In this document: one piece after another, positions 1 through 7,472 of the stretch | Layout: each line of letters starts with the position of its first letter | Numbering within the stretch: the first letter of the stretch is position 1 | Source: DASQEH01 sp035633755 | GTDB lineage: Bacteria > Actinomycetota > Actinomycetes > Propionibacteriales > Nocardioidaceae | NCBI GenBank assembly: GCA_035633755.1 | Contig: DASQEH010000010.1 | Coordinates: 1 to 20,649, forward strand | DNA: 20,649 nucleotides | Reading direction: 5' to 3' | Notes under the pieces: generated by a model | Told to the model about the DNA's origin: nothing | The model's input: the letters and a program-made list of their open reading frames with translations, nothing else | Databases searched by the model: none | Translations under genes and position numbers: made by a program

Positions 1-1134
1 CGAGCGATCAGTCGGCTCGAAGCGTCTGTCGGCAGCCTGACCCAGACGGCCATTGCCGAGATGCATGACCAGCTGCCGTGGTTTCGAGCGCTGAGCGCCG
101 AGAACAGGTCCTGGATCGGCCTCACCGCCGGGGCGGGGATCTCGTCGTTCGTGGAATGGTTCCGCGACCCGTCGTCGACCAATGCCGTCACGGCCGACGT
201 CTTCGGCTCCGCTCCCCGCGAGCTGACCGGCGTTGTGACCTTCCAACAGACGGTCGAGATGGTACGCACCACGATCGGTGTGGTCGAGGCCCAGGTGGAG
301 AGCGTGGTCGGCTCGCGTGACGCGCCCACGGTGCGCGAGTCCGTGATGCTGTACTCGCGCGAGGTGGCGTTCGCGGCGGCAGCCGTCTACGCCCGCGCCG
401 CCGAACAGCGCGGCGCCTGGGACGCTCGCCTGGAAGCACTCGTGGTCGACTCGGTTCTGCGTGGTGAGGCCGACGAATCGGTACGGTCACGAGCCACGGC
501 ACTGGGCTGGGCAGCGACCAACGGCGTCTGTGTCGTGCTCGGCTTCACGCCGCAAGGGGACTCCGCCAAGGCCGTGGACGCGCTCAAGCGGTCCGCTCGG
601 GCCGCTCGCTTGGATGCCCTCTGCGCGGTGCAGGGCGACCGGTTCGTGGTTGTCCTGGGCGGCGTCACGGACGCCGACAAGGCCGCCAGCGCGATCGCCG
701 AGCACTTCGGCACGGGTCCCATCGTCACCGGGGCAGTCGTGGATGACCTCCTCGGCGCCAGCATCTCGGCGCGCTCGGCCGTCGCCGGGCTGCGTGCTGC
801 AGTCGCCTGGCCTGAGGCGCCGCGGCCAGTGTCCAGTGACGATCTGCTGCCCGAACGTTCCCTTGCCGGGGACGGGCACGCCCGCCGGCAGCTTGTCGCC
901 TCGGTGTACCAGCCTCTGGTTGCTGCGGGCTCGGGCCTGCTCGAGACGCTGACCGCCTATCTCGATGTGAGCGGCTCGATCGAGGCCACCGGACGCCTCC
1001 TGTTCATCCATCCCAATACCGTCCGATATCGCCTCAGACGTATCGCGGAGGTCACCGGCCTGTCACCCGCCGAGGCGCGCGACGCCTACACGCTGCGTAT
1101 CGCTTTGACCCTGGGTCGCCTCCTCGTTTTGTAG
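1..1134 (+). CDS. fasR: PucR-type transcriptional regulator of fatty-acid synthesis (FasR-like), 5' end outside window
   Basis: This is the 3' part of a regulator gene. The frame is open from base 1 with no stop, and the first in-window ATG (base 61) lies inside the conserved stretch LPWFRALSAENRSW, so the true start is upstream. The N-terminal part resembles the regulatory region of Streptomyces FasR, a PucR-family activator of the fab operon. The C-terminus (about residues 305-355 counted from the ATG at 61) is a PucR-type helix-turn-helix with the typical HPNTVRYRLRRI motif. It sits directly upstream of fabD in the same orientation with 67 bases between them, the family's usual context. 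A 19-bp dyad overlaps its stop codon and could be its binding site. The family assignment is firm; control of this operon is inferred from gene order and known Streptomyces FasR. Confidence 0.9.
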   Translation, partial: RAISRLEASVGSLTQTAIAEMHDQLPWFRALSAENRSWIGLTAGAGISSFVEWFRDPSSTNAVTADVFGSAPRELTGVVTFQQTVEMVRTTIGVVEAQVESVVGSRDAPTVRESVMLYSREVAFAAAAVYARAAEQRGAWDARLEALVVDSVLRGEADESVRSRATALGWAATNGVCVVLGFTPQGDSAKAVDALKRSARAARLDALCAVQGDRFVVVLGGVTDADKAASAIAEHFGTGPIVTGAVVDDLLGASISARSAVAGLRAAVAWPEAPRPVSSDDLLPERSLAGDGHARRQLVASVYQPLVAAGSGLLETLTAYLDVSGSIEATGRLLFIHPNTVRYRLRRIAEVTGLSPAEARDAYTLRIALTLGRLLVL

Positions 1135-1146
1135 GAAACCTCCAAA
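1128..1146. promoter_or_regulatory. 19-bp dyad between fasR and fabD, candidate operator
   Basis: TTTGTAGGAAACCTCCAAA is a near-perfect inverted repeat: TTTG and AGG on the left pair with CCT and CAAA on the right around a central AAA, with one mismatched pair. It contains the fasR stop codon (1132-1134) and ends 55 bases before the first possible fabD start. A CATGAT hexamer at 1181-1186 could be a -10 element, which would put the dyad centre near -56, an activator-like position. The symmetry is seen directly; the role is inferred. Confidence 0.5.
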
Positions 1147-1201
1147 GACACCTGGCGGACTTTCGTCTCTGCGCGCTCGGCATGATCGCTCGAAGTGCCG
1201 G

Positions 1202-2395
1202 ATGATGGAAGCCGTGCTTGTCATTGCCGCCCCCGGCCAAGGAGCTCAGGCTCCGGGGTTCCTCAGTCCGTGGCTGGAGGATGCCCACTTCGCCGACCGT
1301 CTCAACTGGCTGTCAGCGGTCGCCGGACTGGACCTCGCTCACTTCGGGACAGCGGCCGACGCCGAGACGATCCGAGACACCGCTGTGGCTCAGCCGCTGC
1401 TCGTAGCCTCCGGCATGCTGGCGGCGCTTTCGCTCTTCCCGCACCCTGCGGACGCGTTCGGGCGTATCGGCGCCGTGGCCGGCCACAGCGTCGGTGAGAT
1501 CGCCGCAGCCGCCGGTGCAGGTGTCATCAGCGCAGAGCAAGCCATGGTGTTCGTACGTGAACGTGGACGAGCCATGGCCAGCGCCTCAGCCGTGCTGCCC
1601 ACCGGGATGACCGCCGTCCTCGGTGGCGACCGCGACGACGTCTTGCTGAGCCTCAAGCGCCACGGACTCACCGCCGCCAACGACAACGGCGCCGGGCAGA
1701 TCGTGGCCGCGGGGACGATGGAGCAGCTCCACCAGCTGAGCGAGGATCCCCCGGCCAAGGCACGCCTGGTGCCGTTGAGCGTGGCCGGCGCCTTCCACAC
1801 CGAGCACATGCAGCCTGCGGTCGAGGTTCTCGCCCGGCTGGCGCGCGCCATGTCGACCCGAGACACCCGGACGAGGCTCATCTCCAACCGTGACGGCCAA
1901 GTGGTGCACAGCGGTCCCGACGTGCTCCGGCGTCTTGTCCAGCAGGTCAGCACCCCGGTGCGGTGGGACCTGTGCATGCAGACCATGGCCGACCTCGGCG
2001 TGACCGGCCTGCTCGAGATGCCCCCCGCGGGCACGTTGACGGGCATCGCGAAGCGCCAGCTGAAGGGTGTGGAGACGTTCGCCCTCAAGACGCCGGACCA
2101 GGTTGACGACGCCCGGGCGTTCGTGGAACGGCACGGGGACTCCTCGCCGATCGACTCCAGTCCCACCTGGCGGATGCTCGTCTCGCCGGCGAAGGGCACG
2201 TTCAGCCGAGCCCACGACCTGCCGCAAGGAGTGCAGCTCACGCCCGGTGGAGCCGTCGGGGAGGTGGCGAACCTACGCGGGTCGATCTCCGTACTCGCCC
2301 CGCACGGCGGCACGATCGTCGAGTGGATCGTCGAGGACGGCGACCTGGTGTCCCCGGGACAGCCTCTCGTCCGCCTGCATCCGGAAAGCGAATGA
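1202..2395 (+). CDS. fabD: Malonyl-CoA:ACP transacylase with C-terminal biotinyl/lipoyl-like domain
   Basis: FabD moves malonyl from CoA to acyl carrier protein to supply extender units for fatty-acid elongation. The transacylase domain fills about residues 5-310, with the oxyanion motif PGQGAQ near residue 11, the nucleophile elbow GHSVG at 94-98 (Ser96) and the catalytic His199 in GAFHTEH. The usual family length is about 310 residues, but this protein has 397. Residues about 324-397 have the two-half pattern of a biotinyl/lipoyl domain (SPAKGTF, then LAPHGGTIVEW and VEDGDLVSPGQPLVRL). The expected modified Lys aligns with Arg359, so biotinylation is unlikely. The start is uncertain: ATG 1202, ATG 1205 or GTG 1214. 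GTG 1214 gives VLVIAAPGQGAQ and best matches family N-termini; no strong ribosome site decides it. The stop almost abuts fabH, implying co-transcription. Confidence 0.95.
   Translation: MMEAVLVIAAPGQGAQAPGFLSPWLEDAHFADRLNWLSAVAGLDLAHFGTAADAETIRDTAVAQPLLVASGMLAALSLFPHPADAFGRIGAVAGHSVGEIAAAAGAGVISAEQAMVFVRERGRAMASASAVLPTGMTAVLGGDRDDVLLSLKRHGLTAANDNGAGQIVAAGTMEQLHQLSEDPPAKARLVPLSVAGAFHTEHMQPAVEVLARLARAMSTRDTRTRLISNRDGQVVHSGPDVLRRLVQQVSTPVRWDLCMQTMADLGVTGLLEMPPAGTLTGIAKRQLKGVETFALKTPDQVDDARAFVERHGDSSPIDSSPTWRMLVSPAKGTFSRAHDLPQGVQLTPGGAVGEVANLRGSISVLAPHGGTIVEWIVEDGDLVSPGQPLVRLHPESE
2383..2388 (+). promoter_or_regulatory. Ribosome binding site of fabH
   Basis: GGAAAG lies 8 bases before the ATG at 2397 and inside the end of fabD. 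It selects this ATG, one base after the fabD stop, over the long upstream open frame that overlaps fabD. Confidence 0.6.
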
Positions 2396-2396
2396 C

Positions 2397-3401
2397 ATGA
2401 CCGCCCCCATCTCCACGGCCACCGGCGCCGCCCACACGCGTCTTTACAGCATCGCGGGGTATCGACCCAGCCGGGTGGTTACCAACGCCGAGATCTGCGA
2501 GAACATCGACTCGAGCGACGAATGGATCCGGACCCGCTCAGGCATCATCGAGCGCCGCTTCTCCCTTCCGCACGAGACGGTGCAGATGATGAGCGTGGAA
2601 GCCGGCCGGGAGGCGTTGGCCAAGGCGGACATCTCCCCCGCCCAGCTTGACTGTGTCGTCGTCGCAACGGTGTCGCACCTGCTCCAGACCCCCGCCGTGG
2701 CCACCCTGGTCGCGGACGAGCTGGGCGCCACACCCGCGGCGGCTTTCGACCTGTCGGCCGCCTGCGCCGGCTTCTGCCACGGCGTAGGGCTGGCGTCGGA
2801 CATGGTGCGAACCGGCACGGCGAAGTATGTCTTGGTCATCGGGGTCGAGCGTTTGTCCGTCATCACCGACCCCACCGACCGAGGCACGGCCTTCATCTTC
2901 TCCGATGGGGCTGGCGCCGCCGTGATCGGACCCGCCGACGTCGAGGGCATCGGCCCGATGGTGTGGGGGTCCGACGGGTCGAAGGGCGACTTCATCCGTC
3001 AGATCCAGCCGTGGGACGACGCGTTGGAAGCAGAACAGCCCGAGCTGCCCACGCTGCGGGTCGAAGGCAATCCCGTCTTCCGCTGGGCGTCCTACGAGAT
3101 GGCGAAGGTCGCGCGCGAGGCGATTGACCGGGCCGGCATGACCGTCGACGACATCGACGTGTTCGTTCCGCACCAGGCCAACATGCGGATCACCGACGCC
3201 ATGGCCAAGGCGCTCAAGCTGCCGGAGCATGTGGTGATCGCCCGCGACATCGCCTACCAGGGCAATACGTCGGCCGCCTCCGTCCCCCTTGCCGCGTGGG
3301 CCTTGCTCGAGTCGGGTGAGGCCAAGTCCGGCCAGACCGCTCTGCTTATCGGCTTCGGCGCCGGACTTGCGTACGCCGCCCAGGTGGTCACCCTGCCGTG
3401 A
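2397..3401 (+). CDS. fabH: Beta-ketoacyl-ACP synthase III
   Basis: KASIII condenses a short acyl-CoA primer with malonyl-ACP and starts each fatty-acid chain. The protein has 334 residues, the usual length. The catalytic triad is complete: Cys123 in SAACAGF, His259 in VPHQANMRI and Asn290 in YQGNTSAAS. The N-terminal motif NIDSSDEWIRTRSGI is typical of FabH. The start is the ATG one base after the fabD stop, supported by the upstream GGAAAG; the longer open frame upstream is a shadow within fabD. The tight spacing suggests translational coupling. In actinobacteria FabH often accepts branched primers, but primer choice cannot be read with confidence here. Confidence 0.97.
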   Translation: MTAPISTATGAAHTRLYSIAGYRPSRVVTNAEICENIDSSDEWIRTRSGIIERRFSLPHETVQMMSVEAGREALAKADISPAQLDCVVVATVSHLLQTPAVATLVADELGATPAAAFDLSAACAGFCHGVGLASDMVRTGTAKYVLVIGVERLSVITDPTDRGTAFIFSDGAGAAVIGPADVEGIGPMVWGSDGSKGDFIRQIQPWDDALEAEQPELPTLRVEGNPVFRWASYEMAKVAREAIDRAGMTVDDIDVFVPHQANMRITDAMAKALKLPEHVVIARDIAYQGNTSAASVPLAAWALLESGEAKSGQTALLIGFGAGLAYAAQVVTLP

Positions 3402-3476
3402 CCACTCCCCAGTTTTCGCAGCCGATCTGCGGAGCCGCCCTCCCCTGTGGGGCACGTTCAACCCGTTTCGTCATTC

Positions 3477-3483
3477 AAAGGAG
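3477..3483 (+). promoter_or_regulatory. Strong ribosome binding site of acpP
   Basis: AAAGGAG lies 8 bases before the ATG at 3492. It excludes an in-frame ATG at 3447 that would add 15 residues upstream of the conserved ACP start. The strong site fits the high ACP level that FASII needs. Confidence 0.75.
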
Positions 3484-3491
3484 CCCCTGAC

Positions 3492-3740
3492 ATGGCTAGC
3501 ACTGAGGAGATCCGTTCCGGACTCGCCGACATCGTCAACGAGGTCGCCGGTATCCCCGCGGACGACGTCCAGCTCGACAAGTCGTTCACCGATGACCTCG
3601 ACGTCGACTCCCTCTCCATGGTCGAAGTGGTCGTGGCGGCCGAGGAGACCTTCGGCGTCAAGATCCCCGACGACGAGGTGAAGAACCTCAAGACCGTCGG
3701 CGACGCTGTCGCCTTCATCGAGACCAACCAGAGTTCCTGA
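3492..3740 (+). CDS. acpP: Acyl carrier protein
   Basis: This small acidic protein of 82 residues carries the growing acyl chain on a 4'-phosphopantetheine arm. The attachment serine is Ser40 in the motif DLDVDSLSMVE. Helix II and the following acidic surface (VEVVVAAEETFGVKIPDDE), which dock to FAS enzymes, are intact. It lies between fabH and fabF, the standard place for the fatty-acid ACP in actinobacterial FASII operons. The 90-base gap before it and 91-base gap after it are wider than the other spacings in the operon, leaving room for separate control or mRNA processing. Confidence 0.97.
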   Translation: MASTEEIRSGLADIVNEVAGIPADDVQLDKSFTDDLDVDSLSMVEVVVAAEETFGVKIPDDEVKNLKTVGDAVAFIETNQSS

Positions 3741-3748
3741 CCCGAACC

Positions 3749-3800
3749 GTGCGGGACCGCCGTCCCCGCACGCGGACCGATCCGGGCTTCGATCGGTCCG
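3749..3800 (+). promoter_or_regulatory. Two consecutive hairpins in the acpP-fabF gap
   Basis: The first hairpin has a 7-bp stem, GTGCGGG at 3749-3755 pairing with CCCGCAC at 3765-3771, with a 9-base loop. The second has a perfect 10-bp stem, CGGACCGATC at 3773-3782 pairing with GATCGGTCCG at 3791-3800, with an 8-base loop. No T-tract follows. They could act as a partial terminator or a 3' stabiliser that raises acpP mRNA over fabF. The stems are seen; the function is inferred. Confidence 0.55.
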
Positions 3801-3831
3801 ACTCCCAACGACATACGAGGTGTAATCCGCG

Positions 3832-5070
3832 ATGAGTTCGCAACGCATCGTCGTCACCGGCCTCGGGGCGACATCACCGGTCGGTGGCAATGTGGCATCC
3901 ACGTGGGCCGCGATGCTGGCCGGCAAGTCGGGCGTGAACCTCCTCACCGAGGACTGGGCGGCCGAGCTGCCGGTGCGGATCGCCGCTCGTATCGCCGTCG
4001 AGCCGCTCGAGGTGCTCGACCGTGTCAAGGCGCGACGGCTCGACCGGTCTGGACAGTTCGCGCTCATTGCCTCACAGGAGGCGTGGGAGGACAGTGGGCT
4101 GTCTGAGGATTCCGTCGATCCCGAACGCCTCGGCGTCGCCATCGCCTCGGGTATCGGTGGGGTCACCACGTTGCTCAACAGCTACGACGCCCTGCGGGAC
4201 AAGGGACCGCGTCGGGTGTCCCCGCTGTCCATCCCGATGCTGATGCCGAACAGCCCGGCCGCCAACGTCGGCATGACGTTCGGCGCGAAGGCAGGCGTTC
4301 ACACCCCGGTGTCGGCGTGTGCGTCCGGCAACGAGGCGATCGCTCACGGGATCGACATGATCCGGCTCGGTCGAGCCGACGTGGCCATCGTCGGAGGCAC
4401 CGAGGCCGCGATCCATCCGCTTCCCCTCGCGGCCTTCGCCCAGATGATGGCCCTGTCCAAGCGGCACGACGACCCGCAGGGGGCTTCCCGGCCGTGGGAC
4501 TCAGGTCGAGATGGCTTCGTTCTGGGGGAAGGCGCCGCCGTACTCGTGATCGAGAGCGCCGAGCACGCCGCCAACCGTGGCGCGAGGGTGTACGCCGAGG
4601 TGGCCGGCGCCGGGATCACCGCGGACGCTCACGACATCGCCCAACCCGACCCTGAGGGCGCGGGTGCGACGCGCGCCATGAAGCATGCCTTCACCGAGTC
4701 CGGCCTCGAGCCGCGAGACATCGTCCACATCAACGCGCACGCAACCTCGACGCCGCAAGGCGATGTGGCCGAGTGCATGGCCATCACCAACGCGCTCGGG
4801 GGCGAGGTCGACCACGTCATCCTGACGTCCACCAAGTCAATGACCGGCCACCTGCTGGGCGGGGCCGGCGCCCTGGAGTCGATCGCGACGATCATGGCGC
4901 TGCAGGACCGCGTTGTTCCTCCCACCATCAACCTCGACGACCTCGATCCGGCCGTCAAGCTCGACATCGCCACCGAGCAGCGCACGCTGCCGTCCGGTGA
5001 CGTCGCAGCCCTGAACAACTCCTTCGGTTTCGGCGGCCACAACGTCGCGATCGCCTTTCGCTCAGTCTGA
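3832..5070 (+). CDS. fabF: Beta-ketoacyl-ACP synthase II
   Basis: KASII elongates acyl-ACP by decarboxylative condensation with malonyl-ACP. The protein has 412 residues, normal for the family. The Cys-His-His triad is complete: Cys163 in SACASGNEA, His303 in NAHATSTPQGD and His340 in MTGHLLGGAGALE. The C-terminal FGFGGHN motif is present at about residues 401-407. The ATG at 3832 is preceded by a weak GAGG about 11 bases upstream and gives the usual RIVVTGLG opening. The next gene starts 7 bases after its stop, so the two are probably translated from one message. Confidence 0.97.
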   Translation: MSSQRIVVTGLGATSPVGGNVASTWAAMLAGKSGVNLLTEDWAAELPVRIAARIAVEPLEVLDRVKARRLDRSGQFALIASQEAWEDSGLSEDSVDPERLGVAIASGIGGVTTLLNSYDALRDKGPRRVSPLSIPMLMPNSPAANVGMTFGAKAGVHTPVSACASGNEAIAHGIDMIRLGRADVAIVGGTEAAIHPLPLAAFAQMMALSKRHDDPQGASRPWDSGRDGFVLGEGAAVLVIESAEHAANRGARVYAEVAGAGITADAHDIAQPDPEGAGATRAMKHAFTESGLEPRDIVHINAHATSTPQGDVAECMAITNALGGEVDHVILTSTKSMTGHLLGGAGALESIATIMALQDRVVPPTINLDDLDPAVKLDIATEQRTLPSGDVAALNNSFGFGGHNVAIAFRSV

Positions 5071-5077
5071 GGTCGCC

Positions 5078-6568
5078 ATGACAGTCCAGTCCTCCAGCAT
5101 CCCTCCCCCGGCGAGCGCCTCTGACGCACCCTTACCGGCCGCCGTGGACACCACCCCAGCGGCTCGGCCACCGAAGCTGCCGCGTGAGCAGGACCCGCGT
5201 AACCCCAACAAGCGCCTCGCGGCGTTCTTCGACGAGGGCAGCCTTGAGCTGATCAGCGACGATGACGACAGCGGCATGCTGGCCGCCGTCGGAACCGTCG
5301 ACGGGGTTCACACCGTCGCTTTCTGCTCCGACGCCACCGTGATGGGCGGCGCCATGGGCCACGAGGGCTGCAAGGTCGTCGTGAACGCCTACACCCGCGC
5401 CATGGCCGACCGGGCTCCGATCGTCGGGCTGTGGCACTCCGGCGGCGCGAGGCTGGCCGAAGGAGTGCTGTCCCTCCACGCGGTTGGCCTGATCTTCCTA
5501 GCCATGACACAGGCGTCGGGGAAGATCCCGCAGGTGTCGGTGGTCCTCGGACCGGCAGCGGGCGGCGCCGCGTACGGACCCGCCTTGACCGATGTCGTGG
5601 TTCTCGGCCCAGAGGGCCGAATCTTCGTGACGGGGCCCGACGTCGTCCGATCGGTGACCGGCGAGGACGTCGACATGCTGCGGCTGGGCGGGCCTGAGCC
5701 CCATGGCCGGCGCTCCGGTGTCGTGCACGTGCTCGCAGAGTCTGAGGCGGAGGCGCTCAACTCGGCGCGCCGGCTGGTGTCGCTCCTCGGCGACCAGCGG
5801 ACGATCGACGTGGAGTCCGTCACCGATGTCGACCTGTCGGAGCAGATGCCCGAGTCCAAGAAGCGTGCCTACGATGTTCACCCGTTCGTGGACACGCTGC
5901 TCGACCCAGGCACGATGCTCGAGCTTCATCAACGCTGGGCGCCGAACATCGTGACGGCGCTCGGCCGCTTCGGTGGCCGCTCTGTCGGCGTGATAGCCAA
6001 CAACCCGTTGCGCCTCGGCGGGTGCCTGGACTCGCTGTCGGCCGAGAAGGCGGCACGATTCGTGCGGATGTGCGACGCCTACGGCGTCCCGCTCATCGTG
6101 GTCGTCGACGTCCCGGGATACCTGCCCGGTGTCGGCCAGGAGTGGGACGGAGTCGTTCGCCGTGGGGCGAAGCTGTTGCACGCGTTCGGAGAGGCCGGTG
6201 TCCCTCGCGTGACGTTGGTGACGCGCAAGGCGTACGGCGGCGCGTACATCGCCATGAACGCCCGCTCTCTGGGCGCGACGCGCGTATTCGCGTGGCCGGG
6301 TGCCGAGGTGGCAGTGATGGGCGCGGTGGCCGCAGTGCGCATTCTGCACCGTCGCAAGATCGCCGCGGTGGCCCCGGACCTCAGGACCACGGTCGAAGCC
6401 GACCTCGCCGCAGAGCACGAGAAGATCGCCGGCGGAGTGGACCGAGCCGTCGAGATCGGTGTCGTCGACGAGGTGGTCGAACCAACGGCCACTCGTTCGT
6501 CGATCGCCAGAGCGCTCTCGGCTGCGGACACCGGCACCCGGGGCCAGCACGGGAACATCCCGCTCTAG
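5078..6568 (+). CDS. accD: Acyl-CoA carboxylase carboxyltransferase (beta) subunit, probably acetyl-CoA-accepting
   Basis: This is the carboxyltransferase subunit of an acyl-CoA carboxylase of the PccB/AccB type, transferring CO2 from biotin to acyl-CoA. It has 496 residues, including a Pro/Ala-rich N-terminal tail of about 45. The first crotonase-like half has the oxyanion segment SGGARLAEG and the second half has KAYGGAYIAMN. In Streptomyces PccB/AccB the residue after AYGGAY (position 422) sets specificity, Asp for propionyl-CoA and Ile for acetyl-CoA. Here it is Ile391, which predicts acetyl-CoA use and malonyl-CoA supply to FabD. The start lies 7 bases after fabF; the TGAGG overlapping the fabF stop may serve as ribosome site. 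No biotin-carboxylase/BCCP alpha subunit is in the window. Its 3' end converges on ppk2 with only 37 bases between the stops. Confidence 0.93.
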   Translation: MTVQSSSIPPPASASDAPLPAAVDTTPAARPPKLPREQDPRNPNKRLAAFFDEGSLELISDDDDSGMLAAVGTVDGVHTVAFCSDATVMGGAMGHEGCKVVVNAYTRAMADRAPIVGLWHSGGARLAEGVLSLHAVGLIFLAMTQASGKIPQVSVVLGPAAGGAAYGPALTDVVVLGPEGRIFVTGPDVVRSVTGEDVDMLRLGGPEPHGRRSGVVHVLAESEAEALNSARRLVSLLGDQRTIDVESVTDVDLSEQMPESKKRAYDVHPFVDTLLDPGTMLELHQRWAPNIVTALGRFGGRSVGVIANNPLRLGGCLDSLSAEKAARFVRMCDAYGVPLIVVVDVPGYLPGVGQEWDGVVRRGAKLLHAFGEAGVPRVTLVTRKAYGGAYIAMNARSLGATRVFAWPGAEVAVMGAVAAVRILHRRKIAAVAPDLRTTVEADLAAEHEKIAGGVDRAVEIGVVDEVVEPTATRSSIARALSAADTGTRGQHGNIPL

Positions 6569-6605
6569 CCCCGGGCCGGTTGCTGAACCCGTCTGAGGTC
6601 GGCCG

Positions 6606-7445
6606 TCAGTAGACCTGCGGCACGAGCCGCTGCTTGCTCTCGGGGGGACGGATGTACTCGTCTTGCTGGCGGGGCGGCAGCTCGAGGGCGTCCGAGGTGA
6701 GGTCCTCGTACTCGATCTGGCTGAGCAGGTGGGAGATGCAGTTGAGGCGAGCGCGCTCCTTCTCGTCCGCCTGGACGACCCACCACGGCGACGTGTCGGT
6801 GTCTGCGTGCTCGAACATGACGTCCTTGGCACGCGAGTAGTCAACCCAGCGCGCGCGGGATTCCAGGTCCATCGGGCTGAGCTTCCACCGTTTGCGCGGG
6901 TTGTTGATCCGGTCCTGGAAGCGACGTTCCTGCTCATCGTCGCTCACGGAGAACCAATACTTCACCAGGACGATGCCTGACCGGATCAGCATGTTCTCGA
7001 ACTCCGGAACGCTGCGCAGGAACTCCTGGTACTCGGCCTCAGTGCAGAATCCCATTACCTTCTCGACACCGGCACGGTTGTACCAGCTGCGGTCGAACAA
7101 GACGATCTCTCCGCCGGCGGGAAGCTCTTGCACGTACCGCTGGAAGTACCACTGTGACCGCTCGCGCTCCGTGGGGGCTGGCAGGGCGACGACCCGGACG
7201 ACGCGAGGGTTGGTCTGGTCGATGATGCGCTTGATGGTGCCGCCCTTGCCGGCCGCATCTCTGCCCTCGAAGATGACGCAGAGCTTGAGCTTCTCGTGAG
7301 CCACCCACTCCTGCAGCTTGACGAGCTCGCGCTGGAGCCGCTTCAGCTCCTTCTCGTAGACCGCCTCCTGAGCCTTGCGCTCCTTCTTGTCCTTCTTCTT
7401 TTCCTTCTTCGACGTCTTGTCCGCTGTGTCGGTGGTAGTGGCCAT
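6606..7445 (-). CDS. ppk2: Polyphosphate kinase 2 (PPK2 class I)
   Basis: PPK2 enzymes transfer phosphate between polyphosphate and nucleotides, usually forming GTP or ATP from the diphosphate. The protein has 279 residues. The Walker A loop is GRDAAGKGG at 61-69 and the Walker B/Arg segment is FDRSWYNRAG from residue 117, with Asp118 and Arg119 typical of the family. The lid region ERRFQDRINNPRKRWKLSPMD is intact. Residues 10-24 form a very Lys-rich tail (9 Lys in 15), which could bind polyphosphate; that role is inferred. A GAGAGG lies 7 bases before the ATG. It follows DUF3145 by 27 bases on the same strand and is likely co-transcribed with it. Confidence 0.95.
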   Translation of the reverse strand: MATTTDTADKTSKKEKKKDKKERKAQEAVYEKELKRLQRELVKLQEWVAHEKLKLCVIFEGRDAAGKGGTIKRIIDQTNPRVVRVVALPAPTERERSQWYFQRYVQELPAGGEIVLFDRSWYNRAGVEKVMGFCTEAEYQEFLRSVPEFENMLIRSGIVLVKYWFSVSDDEQERRFQDRINNPRKRWKLSPMDLESRARWVDYSRAKDVMFEHADTDTSPWWVVQADEKERARLNCISHLLSQIEYEDLTSDALELPPRQQDEYIRPPESKQRLVPQVY

Positions 7446-7472
7446 CTGACAACCTCTCGGGGGGGGCTTGGC

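Noticed and set aside
2067..2396. Long open frame running upstream into fabD in the fabH frame
   Set aside because: It overlaps the well-supported FabD C-terminus in another frame, and fabH has its own ATG at 2397 with a ribosome site.
6574..6604. GGCCG...CGGCC inverted repeat between accD and ppk2
   Set aside because: The stem is only 5 bp with a 21-base loop, too weak to call a terminator.
5498..6937. Minus-strand open frame of about 479 codons opposite the carboxyltransferase
   Set aside because: It is Arg/His-rich with no domain, runs antisense to conserved accD and overlaps ppk2 in another frame.
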